Counted from the stretch's first letter, positions 15,174 to 22,982 are shown. The stretch: 28,726 nucleotides of DNA from an uncultured Lachnospiraceae bacterium (GCA_905209075.1 CAJLRL010000030.1:1-28726), one strand, 5' to 3'. The notes: generated by a model from the letters alone, not told the origin. Numbers and translations: made by a program.

Positions 15174-15992
15174 TTATTTAACTGCGATAGGCTTGATCGT
15201 ATTGAGTACAAGACCTACCAGATATACGATTATAGCTGCGACAATCGCCTCAATTACACCGTTGAAGCTGATAACGCCTCCAATAATACCAAGCACTGCA
15301 TCCCCTGCTGTACCGATTGCTTTTGCGTATGCATCCTTATAAAGTACAAAAATCGAACCCATTACAAGGATTGTATTGGTCATGGCTCCTGCCACACCTG
15401 CATATACGAATGGGATAACCTGTGCATTTTTCCTTACAAATACAGCTTCAACAACTGCAAATACAACGATACCTACTGCAATACCGATGCCCATACATGC
15501 TGCAGACGTCAATGAGCCTGCCATCTTATTTAAGAAAGCATATACTCCAAAAGCAAGGAATACTGACATTACTCCATTGAGTATTGTTCCCCAAAGATTC
15601 TTTTTCTCTGATAAAAGAACCTTTTTGATTCCTATGTATACAAAGTATGGTACAACACCTACCAGGATTCTCGGAACAAATGCTATAAAAATACTTTTGA
15701 ATATACCTGATGTACCAGCAAACGATGCTGCAAGCACCGGTGAGAATACAAAAGATGATAAAGATGTTCCTGCTATTGTAGATTTTAAACAGCTGGTAAA
15801 TCCAAAGACAAATCCAAGAAAAGCACCCTTCTTTGGTCCACAGAAAAGTGATCCTAGGATTACCGGAATGTGAATGATCGTAGCATTTATGACTACGAGC
15901 GGGATATACCCGAGTGGTGTGAATGCCATAATAACGATAATGGCAGTGAATAAACCTGTAAGAACAAGTTCGTTTGTTTTTGAATTGCGCAT
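15174..15992 (-). CDS. ECF transporter S component, probably pantothenate
   Basis: This 272-aa very hydrophobic protein starts with the ECF S-component pattern LVLTGLFTAIIVIMAFTPLG, then PVILGSLFCGPKKGAFLGFV, as in vitamin-specific S subunits. Together with coaBC two genes downstream, it resembles the pantothenate-type S component (PanT class) rather than the riboflavin type; this substrate is inference from context and recalled sequence style. It is longer than RibU because of an extra pair of helices in the C-terminal half (TSAACMGIGIAVGIVVFAVV). AAAGGAGG precedes the ATG. A strong promoter and a structured leader of about 125 nt lie upstream. The energising ECF module is not in the window. 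Confidence 0.85.
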   Translation of the reverse strand: MRNSKTNELVLTGLFTAIIVIMAFTPLGYIPLVVINATIIHIPVILGSLFCGPKKGAFLGFVFGFTSCLKSTIAGTSLSSFVFSPVLAASFAGTSGIFKSIFIAFVPRILVGVVPYFVYIGIKKVLLSEKKNLWGTILNGVMSVFLAFGVYAFLNKMAGSLTSAACMGIGIAVGIVVFAVVEAVFVRKNAQVIPFVYAGVAGAMTNTILVMGSIFVLYKDAYAKAIGTAGDAVLGIIGGVISFNGVIEAIVAAIIVYLVGLVLNTIKPIAVK

Positions 15993-16124
15993 TGCTTTTC
16001 CTCCTTTTTGGTCAGAGCCTGTTATGGTCTCCTCCTATAAGCCTGCTGTCTTATCTCAGCATAAGCCCGCACATGCAAAATTGTATAATTGCTGAGTTCT
16101 CATCTGAGTAACCTGCGTTCATTT
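15993..16124 (-). other. Structured leader of the ECF S component gene
   Basis: Between the promoter and the ATG lie about 130 nt. They contain the inverted repeat CTCAGCA (minus, 16090-16096) / TGCTGAG (16055-16061) and a G-rich stretch with TTATAGGAGGAGACCATAA. I see no match to the TPP, FMN or other riboswitches I know. It could regulate by structure, but this is not shown. Confidence 0.4.
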
Positions 16125-16153
16125 ATAATACCACCGCACTATAGGTGTGTAAA
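16125..16153 (-). promoter_or_regulatory. Promoter of the ECF S component gene
   Basis: On the minus strand: -35 TTTACA (16148-16153), 17-nt spacer, -10 TATTAT (16125-16130). Confidence 0.75.
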
Positions 16154-16187
16154 GCAGTTTTTGTTATTTTTTTAACAAAATTTCCAC

Positions 16188-16213
16188 AAAAAAATCCCCG
16201 GCATTTGCCGGGG
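16188..16213 (-). terminator. Terminator of glmS
   Basis: The hairpin CCCCGGCA/TGCCGGGG (16196-16213) is followed on the minus strand by ATTTTTTT. It starts 8 bp past the glmS stop. Confidence 0.92.
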
Positions 16214-16220
16214 AAAGATT

Positions 16221-18035
16221 TTATTCTACTGTAACTGATTTTGCAAGGTTACGCGGCTGGTCAGGATTTAATCCTTTTCCTGTTGATGTGTAGTAAGCGA
16301 TAAGCTGGAATATTACAACTGACTCGAATATTGCGAACTCATCTGATGTCTCAGGAAGGCTGATGTGAACATCACAAATAGATTTGTCTGTGATATCCTT
16401 ATCCTTGCTAAGAAGGATGACATAAGCTCCTCTTGCCTTTACCTCACGGATATTTGAGATAACCTTGCTGTATACATGGCTCTGTGTAGCAACTGCGATA
16501 ACAGGAACTCCCTCGCTGATAAGTGCGATAGTTCCGTGCTTAAGCTCGCCTGCTGCATAAGCCTCAGCGTGAATATATGAAATTTCCTTGAGTTTGAGTG
16601 CACCTTCCATACAAAGTGTATAGTCAAGTCCACGTCCGATAAAGAATGCATTTGTTGCATTAACCATTCTCTTTGTGAGCTGTTCGATGTCAGGTGCCTG
16701 TGTGATAACTGACTCGATGAGATTTGGAACCTCCTGAAGGTTCTCTACAAATTCTCTTGCCTGCGCCTCTGTCATTTTGCCTGATACAAGTCCAAGCTTG
16801 CAGCCTAAGAGATAGAAGCTTGCAACCTGTACTGTGTAAGCTTTTGTACTTGCAACAGCGATCTCAGGACCTGCGTGTGTATAAAGCACATAGTTGCTCT
16901 CTCTTGCGATTGATGAGCCCTTTACGTTTACGATAGATAGAGTCTTCTTTGTGTATTTATTTGCAAGACGGAGTGCCTCTAAAGTATCAATTGTCTCTCC
17001 TGACTGTGATACAAAGATGACCATTGATTTGTCTGTGATAACAGGCTCCTCATATCGAAACTCTGATGCTATAGCAACAGTTACAGGGATGTGAAAACGG
17101 TTCTGGATCATTGTCTTTCCGACCATTCCTGCATACATTGCTGTACCACAGGCTACAACTGTGATGTCATTTACATCCTCGAAAAATGAATCAGGTATTC
17201 CATCCTCTGAAAAATCAGGCAGTGAATCTTTGATCCTTGGAGTGATAGTCTTTGTGATAGCTGCCGGCTGCTCATGGATCTCCTTGATCATAAAATGTGG
17301 ATATCCGTCCTTCTGAGCTGCTGTTACATCCCAGTTTACCTCAAGATACTCAGGCTCAACTGTCTTTCCTTCGAGATCCTCAATCGCTATTCCGTCTGCT
17401 GTCATAGTCATGATCGCATACTCAGGTACGATGAAATAACGCTTTGAGTATTTGATAAAAGCTGTAAGATCAGATGCGATAAAAGCACCATCATCACAAT
17501 ATGTCGCAACCATCGGGCTTACGTTTCTGATAGCAAATATCTTTCCCGGCTGATCCTTGAACATTACACAAAATGCAAATGAACCTGTGATCTCCTTTAC
17601 AGCCTTTTTAAGAGTCGCTTTCGGATCTCCGTCATAGAGCTTATTTATAAGTGCAGCTACAACCTCTGTATCTGTCTCTGATACAAGAGAATCTGCCAGA
17701 TCAAATTTGTTTACGATTTCATGATAGTTCTCGATGATACCATTGTGGATGAGTGCAACATTTCCAACCTTGTGAGGATGAGCGTTTGCGTTTGTAACTC
17801 CGCCGTGTGTAGCCCATCTTGTATGTCCGATCCCGCAAGTTGAATTGTTGTCATCATCGCAGATAGCGAGAAGATCCTTTACCTTTCCAACGGTCTTGCG
17901 GATAGAAATCTTGCCTGTATCCTTAAAATATGCGATACCTGCACTATCGTATCCACGATACTCTAACGCTGCGAGTCCTTCCGTTAAAATCTTCTGTGCC
18001 TCTAAACGACCTGTAAATCCTATAATTCCACACAT
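16221..18035 (-). CDS. glmS: Glutamine-fructose-6-phosphate aminotransferase (isomerizing)
   Basis: GlmS makes glucosamine-6-phosphate from fructose-6-phosphate and glutamine, the first step toward cell-wall amino sugars. I start at ATG 18035 because the mature enzyme needs Cys right after Met: MCGIIGFTGR, with AAGGAG 10 nt upstream. The open frame extends seven codons further (to 18056) but that would bury the nucleophile. The N-terminal glutaminase domain has GIGHTRWATHGG and LIHNGIIENY. The two SIS sugar-isomerase domains have IFVSQSGETIDTLEALRLAN and STKAYTVQ. The C-terminus ends NLAKSVTVE as in the family. Length is 604 aa. A glmS ribozyme lies directly upstream, so expression is shut off by its product. 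Confidence 0.98.
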   Translation of the reverse strand: MCGIIGFTGRLEAQKILTEGLAALEYRGYDSAGIAYFKDTGKISIRKTVGKVKDLLAICDDDNNSTCGIGHTRWATHGGVTNANAHPHKVGNVALIHNGIIENYHEIVNKFDLADSLVSETDTEVVAALINKLYDGDPKATLKKAVKEITGSFAFCVMFKDQPGKIFAIRNVSPMVATYCDDGAFIASDLTAFIKYSKRYFIVPEYAIMTMTADGIAIEDLEGKTVEPEYLEVNWDVTAAQKDGYPHFMIKEIHEQPAAITKTITPRIKDSLPDFSEDGIPDSFFEDVNDITVVACGTAMYAGMVGKTMIQNRFHIPVTVAIASEFRYEEPVITDKSMVIFVSQSGETIDTLEALRLANKYTKKTLSIVNVKGSSIARESNYVLYTHAGPEIAVASTKAYTVQVASFYLLGCKLGLVSGKMTEAQAREFVENLQEVPNLIESVITQAPDIEQLTKRMVNATNAFFIGRGLDYTLCMEGALKLKEISYIHAEAYAAGELKHGTIALISEGVPVIAVATQSHVYSKVISNIREVKARGAYVILLSKDKDITDKSICDVHISLPETSDEFAIFESVVIFQLIAYYTSTGKGLNPDQPRNLAKSVTVE

Positions 18036-18110
18036 AGTGTTAGATCTCCTTTTCAATATATAATTTTAAATGTACAAATTCCGTAACTGTTCTTTTCTGA
18101 ACAACTACAT

Positions 18111-18297
18111 GACTTTATATGGTTCTTCCGCTTTGTTTTGATGTCTCCATCATATTTGGCCAGTACAATACTAAAATTCACATAACATTGTACAAGAAGA
18201 TACGCATCCATATATGCGTCCAGGCATCCGCCGAAAATTCGATAACCTGAAACCTCGTTAACCGACATATTTTCCGTACCTGCCGGTGCATGGCGCT
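18111..18297 (-). ncRNA. glmS ribozyme (GlcN6P-dependent self-cleaving riboswitch)
   Basis: The minus strand has the conserved core: AGCGCC at the cleavage site (predicted cut between A18297 and G18296), GGCAGG, TTAACGAGG, GTTATCGAATTTTCGGCGG and ATGCCTGG. Stem-loops ACGCAT/ATGCGT and GTACAAT/ATTGTAC follow. It ends about 75-100 nt before the glmS ATG; the 3' edge is approximate. In this family GlcN6P triggers self-cleavage and mRNA decay. Confidence 0.95.
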
Positions 18298-18348
18298 AAA
18301 GTTCTTAACTTTTCGAAATCCGATTCCTCCGTTTCCTCGGACGAAGTT

Positions 18349-18377
18349 ATTCTAACATAAACCAAAAGTACCTACAA
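18349..18377 (-). promoter_or_regulatory. Promoter of glmS
   Basis: On the minus strand: -35 TTGTAG (18372-18377), 17-nt spacer, -10 TAGAAT (18349-18354), about 50 bp before the ribozyme cleavage site. Between them a short stem with TCCG/CGGA is possible. Confidence 0.65.
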
Positions 18378-18447
18378 CAGTAAAATGTGCTGAATTTTTG
18401 TGAAATAAAGGAGTTAAATACATCATATGCAACGAGATACTGAAATA

Positions 18448-18493
18448 GAACAAAATATCCTTTTCGTAAATTACTAGAAAAGATATTTTGTTC
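18448..18493 (-). terminator. Long inverted repeat after the large secreted protein gene
   Basis: GAACAAAATATCCTTTTC (18448-18465) pairs with GAAAAGATATTTTGTTC (18477-18493), 17 pairs with one bulged C. It sits 8 bp past the stop of the 852-aa gene, where a terminator is expected. Neither side is followed by a clean T run, although the stem itself is U-rich, so termination is likely but not certain. Confidence 0.6.
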
Positions 18494-18501
18494 CCCATAA
18501 T

Positions 18502-21060
18502 TTAATTTATATAAATATTCCACTGATTTCCAAGTTCATCCGTTGCATTACCTGTATCAAAATTAATATCTACACTTGTAAAATAAACATTAGGCTCATT
18601 TTCGTGGTCATTCCTCACAATAACACGGCAACCATCTTCAATGTCATTATACTCATTTACCCTAAATTCATTCGTGCTATATAACAAATTGTAATGTTGC
18701 TGAACTATATTACATATCTCATTTCTACTAAGTTTAATGCTTTTTCCATTGTCTTCGATATCTTCCCATTGTAATTTTTCCAAATCTTCCGTATAGGATT
18801 CATATTCAGATTGAGATAATTCTTTTTCACTATTTTCGTATAACGTATAAAATTTTTCTCCATTTACTCTACTTGTAGATTCTAAAATTGAAAATTTCAA
18901 CTTCAAGACATTATTTTCAATGACTTCATAAACAAATTGATTTAAATTTGGATCTCCATTTTCATGATATACAATTGCCTTATACTTACGTGAATATAAC
19001 ATTTCTCCATAAAAATGCGACACATGATATGGTTGTTCATTTTCATAACCTAAAATTTCCCCAATATCTATTCCGATAACTTTTTGTTTGCTACTATCAT
19101 ATTTAAAAATAGCAAAATTTGAATATCCCACATTCTCATCTCTAATAATCAATTCATTTTCTCCATCTTGATCAATATCAAGCAGACTATATTGTGAAGG
19201 TTTATTTACTTTCCACTCATCATTTATATAATCATTAAACTGTTCATTTTTAATAAATTCTTGATATATATCATCTTTATCTGCATTATTTTTAATACTT
19301 TGTACTAGTGTACTATCATCAAACTCTTCCAAATATTTATCATCATCCTCAGGCAAAAATCCATAGCAGCCATATTTATTGTTTTTGTCCGCATTCTTTA
19401 GTTTTACTAAACAACTTGCTATTTCCTTATTAACCATTTCCTGCGTACTCGCATAAGTCGGATTATCCTTTTTTGTTTTTTCAGTTAATGAACCAACTGC
19501 TGCATCTCTTGTTATATAACAGCTCTTCAAATATGCATAACAATATTTTGACAGTTCATATAATTTCTCCGGTGTAATGTTTTTAGAATCACTGAATACA
19601 TCATTTCTCTTAGTTATATACATATTCATTGTATCTGCTTGTACAACCCCTGCATACATACTCTGCAGGAAACAATCCGTATTACTCAAGCCATTTTTAT
19701 AAAATGGCATAGTTCCTTTTGATAAACTCCACGCTAATAACAACGCTTTTGATTTTGCATCAAGTATAGTAGATGACACATCTAACGCATCAGTTATCCA
19801 ATCCCCCATATTATCCATCAAATAATTATACGCAGAATAAGAAACCACATCTGTCTGTAACGTGTTTTTGTAGTCTTTCATACTATTTTTCATGTTTTGA
19901 GACATTATACTTTGAGAACCTGAATTATCTATAAAAGTCTCAAGTGACTCCATTGCAAATTTATCCTGATTATTAAATTCACTTGCATATCCAACAATCT
20001 GAGAGATTGAATAATACACATCTAAAAAACTGGTTGCATCTTTAACTTTATCAGAAGCAAGCACAAACGGATCAGTTGCATCATAGAAAAAGTCTGCTCT
20101 GTCATATAACTTTTCAAATTCCTGATACGATTTGTTATATGCAATCATAGATGCCTTGTTTTCAGCATCAATTTTTGTCTTTAAATCCTCACTGATTTTA
20201 GATAATTCACCTATTTTATCATCATAAAGATCTCCTATTTTTTTTATTGATTTAATAACCCAATTGTCACCATTGAAAGGTTTCAAAGACTCTTTTATAT
20301 CACTGACGCTTTGATTTATTTCTTCATCTGAATATGTGCAGAACATCTTTGCAAAATCCTGCGCATATTTTGCATCATATATATCAGTATTAGAGCAGAA
20401 GCCATTCATCAGCTGAAGCCATGATGCCCCATCTGTATCTAATACTCCATTAAACAGCTGTACTATATACGCAGATGAACCCATTGCGAATATGGCTCCG
20501 TCAGAGGCTCCTGCATCATTTTTCCAGTCAAATAAATATCTGTCTTTATTTTTTAATACATCCATATAAAGATCAACTATATTCTTTTGCGGCATTTCAA
20601 TATGCACCTGATTATCCAGCACAACATCTGAACTGTTTAATACCAACAGACTGAATTCTAACGGAATCCATGCTCCGTCATCATTTTTTATAGTCTCAAT
20701 TGGTGCCTCGTAATCTACCATTTTATTGAACAACATATGTCCTACTTTTTTACTGTCATAGTAAAAAGTTGTAAGTCCGTACGGAACCGAATTGCTAAAT
20801 TGTTTATTGTAAACAGCTGCATAATCTTTTCCCACCTCAACCTGATATCCTAATCTTTCTCCAAGCTGCTCTGCGTTTGCATAAACGTGCTCATCTTTGA
20901 CCAAAATATCGAGATCTTCATACTGTCCGATATTATCAGAAAATTCCACTGATAACGTAGTATATGAATTCTGCATATCCCCTATCTCTGTAGCAGAAAC
21001 TGTATATGCAGAAGACATAAGCATAATTACGCAACATACAATACTAATTATTCTCTTCAT
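18502..21060 (-). CDS. Large secreted protein with copper amine oxidase N-like domain
   Basis: This 852-aa protein begins with a signal peptide (KRIISIVCCVIMLMSSAYTV, cleavage expected after VSA). Residues about 30-120 (YEDLDILVKDEHVYANAEQL, LGERLGYQVEV) resemble the copper amine oxidase N-terminal-like domain that often occurs in secreted Firmicute proteins; the metal enzyme itself is absent. The long middle part is mostly helical and unrecognised. Near residue 640, LLDIDQDGENELII is a calcium-loop/VCBS-like motif, followed by strands (FAIFKYDSSKQKVIGIDIGE). I start at ATG 21060, one base after the upstream lipoprotein stop, with GGAGGAG in that gene's end. The open frame extends eight codons further but would ruin the signal peptide. 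Function unknown. It is probably coupled to the lipoprotein. Confidence 0.8.
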   Translation of the reverse strand: MKRIISIVCCVIMLMSSAYTVSATEIGDMQNSYTTLSVEFSDNIGQYEDLDILVKDEHVYANAEQLGERLGYQVEVGKDYAAVYNKQFSNSVPYGLTTFYYDSKKVGHMLFNKMVDYEAPIETIKNDDGAWIPLEFSLLVLNSSDVVLDNQVHIEMPQKNIVDLYMDVLKNKDRYLFDWKNDAGASDGAIFAMGSSAYIVQLFNGVLDTDGASWLQLMNGFCSNTDIYDAKYAQDFAKMFCTYSDEEINQSVSDIKESLKPFNGDNWVIKSIKKIGDLYDDKIGELSKISEDLKTKIDAENKASMIAYNKSYQEFEKLYDRADFFYDATDPFVLASDKVKDATSFLDVYYSISQIVGYASEFNNQDKFAMESLETFIDNSGSQSIMSQNMKNSMKDYKNTLQTDVVSYSAYNYLMDNMGDWITDALDVSSTILDAKSKALLLAWSLSKGTMPFYKNGLSNTDCFLQSMYAGVVQADTMNMYITKRNDVFSDSKNITPEKLYELSKYCYAYLKSCYITRDAAVGSLTEKTKKDNPTYASTQEMVNKEIASCLVKLKNADKNNKYGCYGFLPEDDDKYLEEFDDSTLVQSIKNNADKDDIYQEFIKNEQFNDYINDEWKVNKPSQYSLLDIDQDGENELIIRDENVGYSNFAIFKYDSSKQKVIGIDIGEILGYENEQPYHVSHFYGEMLYSRKYKAIVYHENGDPNLNQFVYEVIENNVLKLKFSILESTSRVNGEKFYTLYENSEKELSQSEYESYTEDLEKLQWEDIEDNGKSIKLSRNEICNIVQQHYNLLYSTNEFRVNEYNDIEDGCRVIVRNDHENEPNVYFTSVDINFDTGNATDELGNQWNIYIN

Positions 21061-21061
21061 A

Positions 21062-21634
21062 CTACTCCTCCGTGTCCATCTCATTTACAACATCCTGCAT
21101 CAAATTCTGATATGCAGTTACCATGTTTCCTGTCAATGCATTAATAAATTCTTCCGAACCATACTCTGCCGAGTAATTGCCATTTTCATATGTGTATGGA
21201 ACTTCTACTTCATTTGTTACTTTATCAGCTTTTACTATATAATCCTTTATAAAAGAATCCACATTTTCTTCTGTAACATTATTTTTCCTCATATCATTAA
21301 ATAAATCAGATAATTCCGGAGCTGTAATTTTATATGTAATAGTCTTATCGCCAATTTTTTTAACTTCAACAGTATCCTGCTCTATAATCTGATACATTAA
21401 TCCATTCTCCTGCTCAGTATCAGTTTCAAAAAAATCAGATAATTCCTCATCTTCCGATAAGTCATCTACCCCATTAATAATCTTATCTAACAGTGACAAA
21501 TCTTTCGATTCAATTGCGTCTGAAATTTTATTTGCTTCCTTTTTTACCGTTTTGTCTGTGCCACATGCTGTAGCAGATAGACATAATCCTATTAGAATAA
21601 TTCCTATTATTTTTATATTTGATTTAAAATACAT
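21062..21634 (-). CDS. Putative lipoprotein
   Basis: This 190-aa protein has a lipoprotein signal peptide, KIIGIILIGLCLSATAC, with the lipobox Cys at about residue 24. The mature part is acidic and mainly helical (NKISDAIESKDLSLLDKIIN, DDLSEDEELSDFFETD), ending in EFINALTGNMVTAYQNLMQD. I do not recognise the family with confidence. It would be exported and anchored to the outer face of the membrane. Its stop (TAG) is one base from the ATG of the 852-aa secreted protein, so the two are coupled. GAGAGG precedes its ATG. Confidence 0.75.
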   Translation of the reverse strand: MYFKSNIKIIGIILIGLCLSATACGTDKTVKKEANKISDAIESKDLSLLDKIINGVDDLSEDEELSDFFETDTEQENGLMYQIIEQDTVEVKKIGDKTITYKITAPELSDLFNDMRKNNVTEENVDSFIKDYIVKADKVTNEVEVPYTYENGNYSAEYGSEEFINALTGNMVTAYQNLMQDVVNEMDTEE

Positions 21635-21671
21635 TCAAACCTCTCTTATAATTTTGTTTTCTATTTACTAT

Positions 21672-21707
21672 AAAGGATTCAAAAGACTATTACCTCTTGA
21701 ATCCTTT
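21672..21707 (-). repeat. Inverted repeat between the pseudogene and the lipoprotein gene
   Basis: AAAGGATTCAA (21672-21682) pairs with TTGAATCCTTT (21697-21707), 11 perfect pairs with a 14-nt loop. T runs on either side are weak. It could be a partial terminator or attenuator inside the operon. Confidence 0.55.
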
Positions 21708-21714
21708 ATTCTTA

Positions 21715-22062
21715 CTATTTTTCTGACGCAAACCTATATACATCATACTGTTCACCATTTTCTCTTATAATGAAAAGCCCATCTTTACTCCCAATAGTGG
21801 TATCATCAAATATTTTGCCTCCATTAAAATATGGTTCAATTGCATCATCATTCCATGTAAACAAATCCCCGACATCCATTACATCAGCGTTTTTATCTAA
21901 TAAAATAGCATTGTAATCACTATCCTATAAGAAATAATATTTATCATCTAAAGCATAGAAATTAAAATATCTATCATCATACAACCCACTATTTGAGCCT
22001 TCTATCTGAACACCCTATCATTAATGTCACTGTTAAAATAAATTTTACAGTTGTTTTTTCAT
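21715..22062 (-). pseudogene. Decayed lipoprotein gene
   Basis: From ATG 22062 (good GGAAGG upstream) the frame stops after MKKQL. Adding one base to the A6 run gives a lipoprotein signal, KTTVKFILTVTLMIGCS. A second frameshift near 22005 then opens a frame reading GSNSGLYDDRYFNFYALDDK, an in-frame TAG, then DSDYNAILLDKNADVMDVGD and on to FIIRENGEQYDVYRFASEK with a stop at 21715. So at least two frameshifts and one nonsense change disrupt a gene of about 115 codons. The intact product would have been a small Tyr/Asp-rich lipoprotein of unknown function. It follows the zinc-ribbon gene by 15 bp, so it was part of that operon. Confidence 0.8.
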
Positions 22063-22077
22063 ACCATTATCCTTCCT

Positions 22078-22491
22078 TTAATCATTTACAATTTCGTCAT
22101 AACAATCTTTACATACAAAAACCATCATATGAGCAAGATTTTCATAATGTCTTGTGGCTCTTTTCCCACACCACGCACATTTCTTTCTGCAGTCTTTGCA
22201 TACATACGAATATGAATCGTCACTCATCCTATATGCAATCGTTGGCTTATGTTGACACCAATCACACGGTTTATCTGATACTCTTACCATTCTTGATATA
22301 CCAAATATTCCCAGCATCGCTACAATAAGGCACGGAATAATAATTTTCCAACACCTATATTTTTTATGTTGCTCGTGACTTACATATGATCGTTCTGCTT
22401 CGCTTTCCATACCATCAATCGGTGTTCCACAATTACCACAGAACCGTCCATCATCATCTAATAGAGATCCACATTTATTGCAATATGCCAT
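22078..22491 (-). CDS. Zinc-ribbon membrane protein with second Cys-rich domain
   Basis: This 137-aa protein has an N-terminal zinc ribbon (MAYCNKCGSLL, FCGNCG; C4, C7, C18, C21), a linker, one membrane segment (about 48-66, WKIIIPCLIVAMLGIFGI), then a Cys-rich domain with four CxxC pairs: CDWC (76/79), CKDC (98/101), CAWC (105/108) and CKDC (127/130). The second domain looks like two treble-clef-type zinc sites and is unfamiliar to me. The orientation would put it outside the cell, which is unusual for a zinc-binding domain. A close paralogue lies at 24384-24751. AAAGGAGGAG precedes the ATG. A c-di-GMP-I riboswitch with terminator and an operator-covered promoter control it. Confidence 0.85.
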   Translation of the reverse strand: MAYCNKCGSLLDDDGRFCGNCGTPIDGMESEAERSYVSHEQHKKYRCWKIIIPCLIVAMLGIFGISRMVRVSDKPCDWCQHKPTIAYRMSDDSYSYVCKDCRKKCAWCGKRATRHYENLAHMMVFVCKDCYDEIVND

Positions 22492-22532
22492 AATATTAAC
22501 TCCTCCTTTCCGGTTTTTTACCAGTTATATTT

Positions 22533-22568
22533 AAAAAGCACCAATACAGCTTTTTGCTACATTGATGC
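22533..22568 (-). terminator. Terminator of the c-di-GMP riboswitch
   Basis: The minus strand has GCATCAATGTAGC-AAAAA-GCTGTATTGGTGC (13 pairs including G-U) then TTTTTAAA. It lies between the aptamer and the zinc-ribbon gene, as in transcription-controlled c-di-GMP switches. Confidence 0.88.
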
Positions 22569-22577
22569 TCTAAATAT

Positions 22578-22652
22578 CCCTCTGCAACTGGCTAACATTT
22601 TACAGTCCCTATAGCTTTGCGTCACTAGATTTCCCTAGCTTTGCCATATGTT
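22578..22652 (-). promoter_or_regulatory. Cyclic di-GMP-I riboswitch (GEMM-I)
   Basis: The minus strand reads GGCAAAGCTAG, a GAAA tetraloop closed by CTAGG/TCTAG, then TGACGCAAAGCTATAGGG, and after a variable loop TTAGCCAGTTGC. These are the conserved blocks of the GEMM-I aptamer (GAAA tetraloop, GACGCAAAGC, and the GCCAGUUGC receptor). It is followed by a terminator and a zinc-ribbon membrane protein gene. Whether c-di-GMP turns the operon on or off cannot be read from sequence alone. Confidence 0.94.
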
Positions 22653-22681
22653 TAAATATTGTGTTGTCTACTTATAAAATT

Positions 22682-22710
22682 ATTATAGTATAAATATTTA
22701 CTAAATTCAA
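22682..22710 (-). promoter_or_regulatory. Promoter of the c-di-GMP-controlled operon
   Basis: On the minus strand: -35 TTGAAT (22705-22710), 17-nt spacer, -10 TATAAT (22682-22687), about 30 bp before the aptamer. It is nearly identical to the promoter at 25635-25663. Confidence 0.85.
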
Positions 22711-22720
22711 TAGTAAATAT
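22694..22720. promoter_or_regulatory. Putative XRE operator, copy A
   Basis: The palindrome ATATTTACTA-N7-TAGTAAATAT has perfect 10-bp arms and covers the -35 box. It lies 40 bp upstream of the divergent XRE gene. An almost identical copy is at 25647-25673. Confidence 0.75.
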
Positions 22721-22760
22721 CTTTATTATGTTAGATTATATATGCATGTATGGAGGGGAT

Positions 22761-22967
22761 ATGGATTACATTCAACGAATGCGCAATCTAAGAGAAGATA
22801 ACGATAAAACTCAACAACAGATAGCCGATTATCTGGGAACATCCCAGACTATGTATGCACGATACGAAAGAGGCGCTAATGAACTCCCAATTCATCATTT
22901 AATTTCATTATGTAGGTACTACAATGTGTCCGCTGATTATCTCTTAGGACTCTCTGATAACAAATAA
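22761..22967 (+). CDS. XRE-family HTH repressor (Cro/CI type)
   Basis: This 68-aa protein consists of one HTH_3 domain: MDYIQRMRNLREDNDKTQQQ, IADYLGTSQTMYARYERG (recognition helix region), NELPIHHLISLCRYYNVSAD and the terminal YLLGLSDNK. It is the compact phage-repressor-like form with no effector domain. I start at ATG 22761 with GGAGGGG 3-8 nt upstream, rather than the in-frame ATG 11 codons earlier. It is divergent from the zinc-ribbon operon, and the palindrome in between makes it the likely regulator of that operon, of its second copy at 25.6 kb and of itself. That targeting is inference. Confidence 0.9.
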   Translation: MDYIQRMRNLREDNDKTQQQIADYLGTSQTMYARYERGANELPIHHLISLCRYYNVSADYLLGLSDNK

Positions 22968-22982
22968 AAATGAGCGTAATTT

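Noticed and set aside
18053..18268. A 71-aa minus-strand protein upstream of glmS
   Set aside because: It lies over the glmS ribozyme and has no family resemblance or ribosome site.
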